Positions 59,406 through 64,000 of a DNA stretch of 64,000 bases are shown piece after piece; the stretch's first letter is position 1; the number at the start of each line of letters is the position of its first letter. The position numbers were made by a program, and so were the translations under genes. The notes beneath the pieces were generated by a model, which made no database searches, was not told the origin of the DNA, and saw only the letters and a list, made by a program, of their open reading frames with translations. The stretch spans positions 53,780-117,779 of the forward strand of contig JAHYIY010000007.1 in the NCBI GenBank assembly GCA_019429255.1, written 5' to 3'. This DNA is from Desulfuromonadales bacterium. Its GTDB lineage: Bacteria > Desulfobacterota > Desulfuromonadia > Desulfuromonadales > Geopsychrobacteraceae.

Positions 59406-59549
59406 GTAACTATTCAGCTCTATCCTTGCACCGGATCGGGAATCCTATGTCAAGGGACGCTTTTCGTCATCCATGACCGCTTTTTGTCGCCGTCCATGGC
59501 GACAAAAACCCTTGCCACAGGATCCAAAGGCCCGGTGCTGAACAGATAC
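59406..59549. mobile_element. 144-bp IS66-type MITE (copy A3)
   Basis: Ends GTAACTATTCAGC (59406-59418) and GCTGAACAGATAC (59537-59549) are inverted. The same eight bases, AAATGGGT, stand on both sides (59398-59405 and 59550-59557), a perfect target duplication. Its central hairpin is the longest of the family, an 11-bp perfect stem with TTTTTGTCGCC and GGCGACAAAAA. It lies between flgF and flgG. Confidence 0.9.
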
Positions 59550-59616
59550 AAATGGGTCAATAATAAATAGATATCAGCGACGCTCGCTAATGCGTCTGGA
59601 ATAAAGGAGTCAAGTC

Positions 59617-60402
59617 ATGATCAGAGCACTTTGGACCGCCGCAACCGGCATGCAGTCTCAACAGACCAATATGGATGTGATTGCCAACAACCTGGCGAAC
59701 GTTAACAGTTCCGGCTTCAAAAAAAGCCGGGCTGACTTCCAGGATATCCTCTATCAAACCACCCGCGCTGCCGGTGCCGGTGTCGATGGTGGTGAGGTTC
59801 CCACCGGCATTCAGATCGGTCTGGGATCACGGGTTGCCGCCGTGCAGAAAGTCTTTACCTCCGGTGACTTTGTCCAGACCGAAAGTGAACTCGATGTGGC
59901 GATCGAAGGGCCAGGGTTTTTCCAGGTCATTCTGCCCGACGGTACCGATGCCTACACCCGTTCCGGTGCGTTAAAAAAGGACAGTACCGGCCGGCTGGTA
60001 ACTTCTGACGGATTCCCGCTGGTTCCCGAAATTGTCATCCCCGAAGGGTCGACCAGCATTGCAATCGGCAGTGGCGGTACGGTTGATGTGCTGCTTGATG
60101 GTGAAAGCACTCCCACCGAGGTCGGCGTCATTGAACTGATCCGCTTTGGTAATCCGTCAGGGTTGAAAAGTCTGGGCCGCAATCTCTATTCCGAAACCCC
60201 GACCACCGGAGCACCCATTGCCGGAACCCCCGGAGAGGCCGGTTTTGGAAGTTTGTCACAGGGCTTTCTTGAAGGTTCCAACGTTAACATCATGGAAGAG
60301 ATGGTCAATATGATCGCCGGCCAGCGCGCCTATGAAGTCAATTCCAAAACCATCAAAACCGCAGACGAGATGCTGTCGATCACCAGTCAACTGGTTCGCT
60401 GA
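59617..60402 (+). CDS. flgG: flagellar distal rod protein FlgG
   Basis: The 261-residue distal-rod protein begins MIRALWTAATGMQSQQTNMD and has NNLANVNSSGFKKSRADFQD, TESELDVAIEGPGFFQV and the C-terminal FLEGSNVNIMEEMVNMIAGQ segment with NSKTIKTADEML. It has standard length, a strong AAAGGAG site and the flgF-flgG order of most clusters, but here with a MITE in the gap. Confidence 0.97.
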   Translation: MIRALWTAATGMQSQQTNMDVIANNLANVNSSGFKKSRADFQDILYQTTRAAGAGVDGGEVPTGIQIGLGSRVAAVQKVFTSGDFVQTESELDVAIEGPGFFQVILPDGTDAYTRSGALKKDSTGRLVTSDGFPLVPEIVIPEGSTSIAIGSGGTVDVLLDGESTPTEVGVIELIRFGNPSGLKSLGRNLYSETPTTGAPIAGTPGEAGFGSLSQGFLEGSNVNIMEEMVNMIAGQRAYEVNSKTIKTADEMLSITSQLVR

Positions 60403-60414
60403 TAAGGATGTAAC

Positions 60415-61134
60415 ATGAGACATCAAATGCTAATCCTCCTGACGCTGGTCCTGCTGCTGTTTGGGCTACATCCTGTCAGTGCCGGCGAGACGGCCCATGT
60501 CGTCATCGATCACCAGGAGATGCAGCAGATTCTCGATGATTTTTTGACCGAACAATCAGCCCTTTTACCCCAGGTCGAACTGCGCCTGACTGCCGTACAG
60601 TTTCCCGCCCCCTACAAGGTGCCGGCAGGACGCATCGAGCATCAGCTCATAGCGGCGCGCCCCGGGGTTCTCGGCAGCCGTCGTATTTCCTTTATGACCC
60701 GGGTTAATGACCAGATTGTCAGCAATCAGTCGATCCGTGTCGAGATCGAAGCCATGGCCGAGATAGCGGTGGCAAAGGAATCCCTGCGGCGCGGAACCCG
60801 GTTAACCGACAACCTGATCGAGATGCGCTATCAGGATATTTCGCGGCTGTCTGAACCGATTTTTGATGGTGCCGATGCCGTCGGCAAAATCGTCAAGCGT
60901 ACCGTGCGCCTGGGGGAACCCCTACAGGGACAACAGCTGGAATATCCACCGTTGGTCAAGCGCGGCGAGCGCGTTGTTATCGAAGTGCAACATGCCGGAA
61001 TGACGCTGTCGGCGGTAGGTGAGGCGCGTCAGGACGGGCGTGAGGGAGAATCGATCAGGGTTATCAATACCGGTTCATCGCGCGAAGTGATCAGTCGGGT
61101 CGTTGCCCCCGGGCTGGTCAGAGTGGAGTTATAG
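60415..61134 (+). CDS. flgA: flagellar P-ring assembly chaperone FlgA
   Basis: The 239-residue exported protein has a signal peptide (residues 5-22, VSAGE end), a variable middle and a C-terminal SAF domain (AVAKESLRRGTRLTDNLIEM, GKIVKRTVRLGEPLQGQQLE). FlgA helps FlgI form the P ring in the periplasm. It starts 12 bases after flgG and ends two bases before flgH. Confidence 0.92.
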   Translation: MRHQMLILLTLVLLLFGLHPVSAGETAHVVIDHQEMQQILDDFLTEQSALLPQVELRLTAVQFPAPYKVPAGRIEHQLIAARPGVLGSRRISFMTRVNDQIVSNQSIRVEIEAMAEIAVAKESLRRGTRLTDNLIEMRYQDISRLSEPIFDGADAVGKIVKRTVRLGEPLQGQQLEYPPLVKRGERVVIEVQHAGMTLSAVGEARQDGREGESIRVINTGSSREVISRVVAPGLVRVEL

Positions 61135-61136
61135 CC

Positions 61137-61820
61137 ATGCTGAAAAATCTACTGTTGCTGCCGTTGTTTTTTGTTATTAGCGCCTGCGCCATGCCGGGCC
61201 GACCCATTGATCTGGTTGAAGTTGAGCCGATTGCGCCGGTGATTTCCGAACCGGCGCCGCCACAAACCGCCGGCTCGTTGTGGACCACCAGCCGTGGCGG
61301 TATTTTTGCCGACATGAAAGGGACCACCGTCGGCGATATTATTACCGTAGTGATTTCCGAGAATGCCAGTGCCAGCAAGGAAGCCAAAACCCAGACCGGA
61401 CGCAACAGCACCATGTCGGCCGGTATTACCAACCTCTTTGGCCTGGAAACCGACATTGGCGATTTTATCGGCGGCAATCCTTCTACCATCATCAATGCCA
61501 ACGCCGGCAACAAGTTTGACGGCAGTGGTAAAACCGAGCGCAAAGAAGCCCTCAAAGCCACACTGACCACCCAGGTGGTTGAAATTCTGCCCAACGGCAA
61601 CCTGCGTATCGAAGGGAACAAAACCGTCACCGTCAACCGCGAAATGCAGATTGTGCAGTTAACCGGTATTGTCAGGCCGTCCGATGTGTCAGCCCGCAAT
61701 CTGGTTGACTCGCAGAATGTTCTCAATGCGCGCATTTCTTACGTTGGCAAAGGCGTGATCAGTGACAAGCAGCAACAGGGGTGGCTGGTTCAGGTTCTTG
61801 ATCAGATCTGGCCCTTCTAA
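61137..61820 (+). CDS. flgH: flagellar L-ring lipoprotein FlgH
   Basis: The 227-residue outer-membrane lipoprotein has a lipobox near residue 17 (VISACAM) and the L-ring hallmarks GSLWTTSRGGIFADMKGTTV, EILPNGNLRIEGNKTVTVNR and the C-terminal YVGKGVISDKQQQGWLVQVL. A L ring implies an outer membrane, in line with a Gram-negative host. Confidence 0.97.
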   Translation: MLKNLLLLPLFFVISACAMPGRPIDLVEVEPIAPVISEPAPPQTAGSLWTTSRGGIFADMKGTTVGDIITVVISENASASKEAKTQTGRNSTMSAGITNLFGLETDIGDFIGGNPSTIINANAGNKFDGSGKTERKEALKATLTTQVVEILPNGNLRIEGNKTVTVNREMQIVQLTGIVRPSDVSARNLVDSQNVLNARISYVGKGVISDKQQQGWLVQVLDQIWPF

Positions 61821-61849
61821 CATCGGCACCGCTAGACAGGAGTATCACC

Positions 61850-62959
61850 ATGACAAACATAACAACCAGGTTACTCATCGCGCTGGTGCTGGTGTCGGGA
61901 CTGTTGTTGCCTGCGAATGTCGAAGCCTCGCGCATCAAGGAACTGGCTCAACTCGAAGGAGTACGTTCGAACCAGCTGGTGGGCTACGGCCTGGTCGTCG
62001 GCCTTGACGGTAGCGGCGATAGTGCCCGCACCCGCTTTACCGTGCAATCATTGGTCAACATGATGGAGCGCCTCGGAGTGGCGGTTAACCCGGCACTGGT
62101 CAAAGTGGATAATGTCGCTGCAGTTATTGTCACTGCCGAATTACCCGCCTTTGCCCGCGCCGGCAGTACCATCGACGTCAGTGTGTCGTCCATTGGAGAT
62201 GCTGATAGCCTGGCCGGTGGCACCCTGTTGATGACCCCGTTAAATGCCGCTGACGGCAACGTTTATGCGGTGGCTCAAGGACCGCTGGTAGTGGGTTCGC
62301 TGGCCGTTAGCGGCAGAGCCGCAACGGTGCAGAAAAACCATCCAACCTCGGGGCGGATTCCGGGCGGTGCCTTTGTCGAACGCGAGGTCCCTTATGTGTT
62401 TGGCGAAACAGATAATCTCAATTATCGCCTGAAGAACTCCGATTTCACCACCGTCTCGCGCATGCGTGATGCGGTCAACCAGCATTTTGGTGTTGCCCTG
62501 GCGCACGCGCTCGATGGCGGACAGCTGGAAATCAACGTGCCGCCGCAATTCCGCGATAATGTTGTTGCGTTTGTCGCCGAGGTTGAACAATTGCGGGTCA
62601 CTCCCGATACGATCGCGCGCATTGTCGTCAATGAGCGCACCGGCACCATCGTCATGGGCGAAGGTGTCAGAATTTCGACAGTGGCCGTCTCCCACGGTAA
62701 TCTCAGCCTGGTCATCAGTGAATCGGCCAGGGTTTCTCAGCCTTTTCCGCGCTCAGAAGGGCAGACCGTGGTGATCCCGGAAACCGAAATCGAAGTGATA
62801 GAAGATATGGGGAATCTGGTCGTCATGGAGCAGGGTGTGAGCATTGGTGATGTCGCTTCGGCCCTCAACGCCATCGGTGCCACCCCACGTGACCTGATCG
62901 CCATCTTCCAGGCGATTAAGGCGTCGGGGGCCCTGTATGCGGATCTGGTGGTGCTTTAA
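61850..62959 (+). CDS. flgI: flagellar P-ring protein FlgI
   Basis: The 369-residue P-ring subunit has a signal peptide (VEASRIKEL after cleavage), GVRSNQLVGYGLVVGLDGSG, VVVIVTAELPAF-like core segments, GGTLLMTPLNAADGNVYAVA and a C-terminal ALNAIGATPRDLIAIFQAIK. Length is normal. AGGAG precedes its start. flgJ follows after about 90 bases. Confidence 0.97.
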   Translation: MTNITTRLLIALVLVSGLLLPANVEASRIKELAQLEGVRSNQLVGYGLVVGLDGSGDSARTRFTVQSLVNMMERLGVAVNPALVKVDNVAAVIVTAELPAFARAGSTIDVSVSSIGDADSLAGGTLLMTPLNAADGNVYAVAQGPLVVGSLAVSGRAATVQKNHPTSGRIPGGAFVEREVPYVFGETDNLNYRLKNSDFTTVSRMRDAVNQHFGVALAHALDGGQLEINVPPQFRDNVVAFVAEVEQLRVTPDTIARIVVNERTGTIVMGEGVRISTVAVSHGNLSLVISESARVSQPFPRSEGQTVVIPETEIEVIEDMGNLVVMEQGVSIGDVASALNAIGATPRDLIAIFQAIKASGALYADLVVL

Positions 62960-63048
62960 GGGGTAAGTAGGGACTGGGTAGCAGGAAGTGGGACAAATGA
63001 CATCGCGCAGCGATGGATGCCGCGAAGCGGCAGACAACGGACGGCTTT

Positions 63049-63363
63049 ATGGACATTAATCACGGTTTTGATACTGCTCAGATGGTGCGCCAGGCAACCG
63101 GGATGCCTCGCCCGATCAAGTCACCCGGTCAGCAGGATCCGGAAAAGCTCAAAGGGCTGGTACAGGAATTTGAGGCGATTTTTATTCAACAGATGTACAA
63201 GGAAATGCGCAGCACCATTCCGGATGATGGCTTAATTCCGCGCACTAACGCCGAAGACACCTTTGTCCAGATGCAGGATATAGAGGCGGCAAAAGCTACC
63301 GCCCGTCAGGGAGGGATTGGTTTGGCAGAGATGATGATGAAGCAATTGCAGCAGATTGATTGA
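63049..63363 (+). CDS. flgJ: rod-binding protein FlgJ, N-terminal domain only
   Basis: The 104-residue protein is the rod-cap domain of Flg[21 protein letters not shown] (about 34-53) and [15 protein letters not shown]. The C-terminal muramidase domain of enterobacterial FlgJ is absent, as is common outside enterics, so wall cutting must be done by another enzyme. The ATG at 63049 is chosen; an ATG at 63013 would add 12 non-family residues. It is the last flagellar gene seen. Confidence 0.9.
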   Translation: MDINHGFDTAQMVRQATGMPRPIKSPGQQDPEKLKGLVQEFEAIFIQQMYKEMRSTIPDDGLIPRTNAEDTFVQMQDIEAAKATARQGGIGLAEMMMKQLQQID

Positions 63364-63445
63364 CTGCAGCAAATCACCCTTGCATTTGCCCGGCAAGGAT
63401 GCTAATAAAATCTCCATCCGGAGGCTCCGGATAAGAACATGATGT

Positions 63446-63522
<77 letters not shown>

Positions 63523-63539
63523 TTTAAAAACAGATATTT

Positions 63540-63567
63540 AGGCCATTCCTGCGGGGGTGGCCTTTTT
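63540..63567 (+). terminator. intrinsic terminator after tRNA-Pro
   Basis: AGGCCA (63540-63545) pairs with TGGCCT (63558-63563) around a 12-base loop, followed by Ts. It ends the tRNA-Pro transcript. Confidence 0.85.
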
Positions 63568-64000
63568 GTATTTTTGCGAAGACGTTGTTCTGGTGACTGT
63601 CTGGTGACTGTAAGGGGTCAGGCTCCCTGTCCAATTGTCACAACATCTCAAATGGGTGAACATCACCCAGTCACATTGAAGGAGTAACTACCGCCCAGCA
63701 ATTGAGAACACGAAATTAATAAACGGATAAACGGGGTCAGGCTGGTGCAGTAGAGAAGGGGGGCGTGACTTTCTGACTATGGTATGGACTCTTTCGATGA
63801 GATGGTGCGGGCGCAGATCAAAAACGACAATGGAATGACGTAACCGATCCGTTGCTCACCCTGGACGGGCATGAGATATGTAGTTTTAGACAACACTGAC
63901 ATGAGACCCAGACCGGGTAGGCTATAACGATTGTCAGCCTTAATCAGCGCCTACCACTTGTTACCTGCACGAGATCCACTCGCCGGGCCTGCACCTTCTT
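63568..64000. other. gene-free tail after tRNA-Pro with direct repeats
   Basis: No supported gene is seen in these ~430 bases. TCTGGTGACTG occurs twice in tandem (63589-63599, 63600-63610) and GGGGTCAGGCT occurs at 63614-63624 and 63733-63743. A short frame at 63791 (DSFDEMVRAQIKNDNG) ends after about 20 codons. The composition suits the edge of an integrated or decayed element beside a tRNA gene, but no integrase is visible. Confidence 0.4.

Noticed and set aside
63681..63965. Sixth MITE copy starting GTAACTACC in the window tail
   Set aside because: The left end only shares GTAACTAC, the only GTTAC downstream lacks the family end, and the flanking 8-mers do not match.

Overview
The window reads as chromosomal DNA of a motile, anaerobic bacterium of the Desulfuromonadia (Geobacter/Desulfuromonas-like, formerly Deltaproteobacteria). 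This is inferred from gene content and order: one long flagellar cluster with flhF-flhG-fliA, a selenocysteine tRNA, a NtrC-type regulator, a LarE-like protein, an acryloyl-CoA-reductase-like enzyme and many GTG/ATG starts behind strong GGAG sites. No sequence search was possible, so the genus is not fixed.

Bases 1-31,700 hold mostly housekeeping and accessory genes in short units. In order they are: larE (cut by the window edge), tRNA-Sec (selC), a glutamine synthetase, an alpha/beta hydrolase without its catalytic serine, a deletion scar with two gene remnants, an AcuI/YhdH oxidoreductase, an M48-TPR lipoprotein protease, tatD-tcdA-DMT transporter, an MFS transporter, glgC, a VOC protein, folK, a small YHS-like membrane protein, fructose-6-phosphate aldolase/transaldolase, sucCD, an NtrC-like regulator, radC, a GDSL lipoprotein, a JAB-DinG helicase fusion, a MagIII-like glycosylase, a YdcF/ElyC protein, ileS-lspA, a second DMT transporter, yaiI, a ChaN-like protein and a molybdopterin oxidoreductase.

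Bases 32,100-63,400 are an almost continuous plus-strand flagellar locus: a TPR protein, flgBC-fliEFGHIJ-motE-fliK-flgD-(TIGR02530)-flgE, then motAB-fliL-fliMNOPQR-flhBA-flhFG-fliA-(DUF2802-like)-flgFG-flgAHIJ. It encodes rod, hook, basal body, rings, export apparatus, C-ring switch, stator and polar-placement factors plus sigma-28. Filament genes (fliC, fliD, flgK, flgL), flgM, csrA and fliW are not in the window. A tRNA-Pro gene follows flgJ, and the last ~430 bases hold no recognisable gene.

The most unusual content is a family of small mobile elements. Five insertions (9,632; 16,823; 31,715; 47,386; 59,406) share ~13-bp inverted ends beginning GTAA and are each flanked by 8-bp direct repeats (three perfect, two 7/8). 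Both traits fit the IS66 family, so these look like non-autonomous IS66-type MITEs; sizes run from 37 to 171 bp and there are two different hairpin-rich cargos. Two of them, plus a copy of a second repeat family, lie between flagellar genes. Candidate sigma-54 sites precede motA and the TPR gene, and a candidate sigma-28 site precedes flgF.
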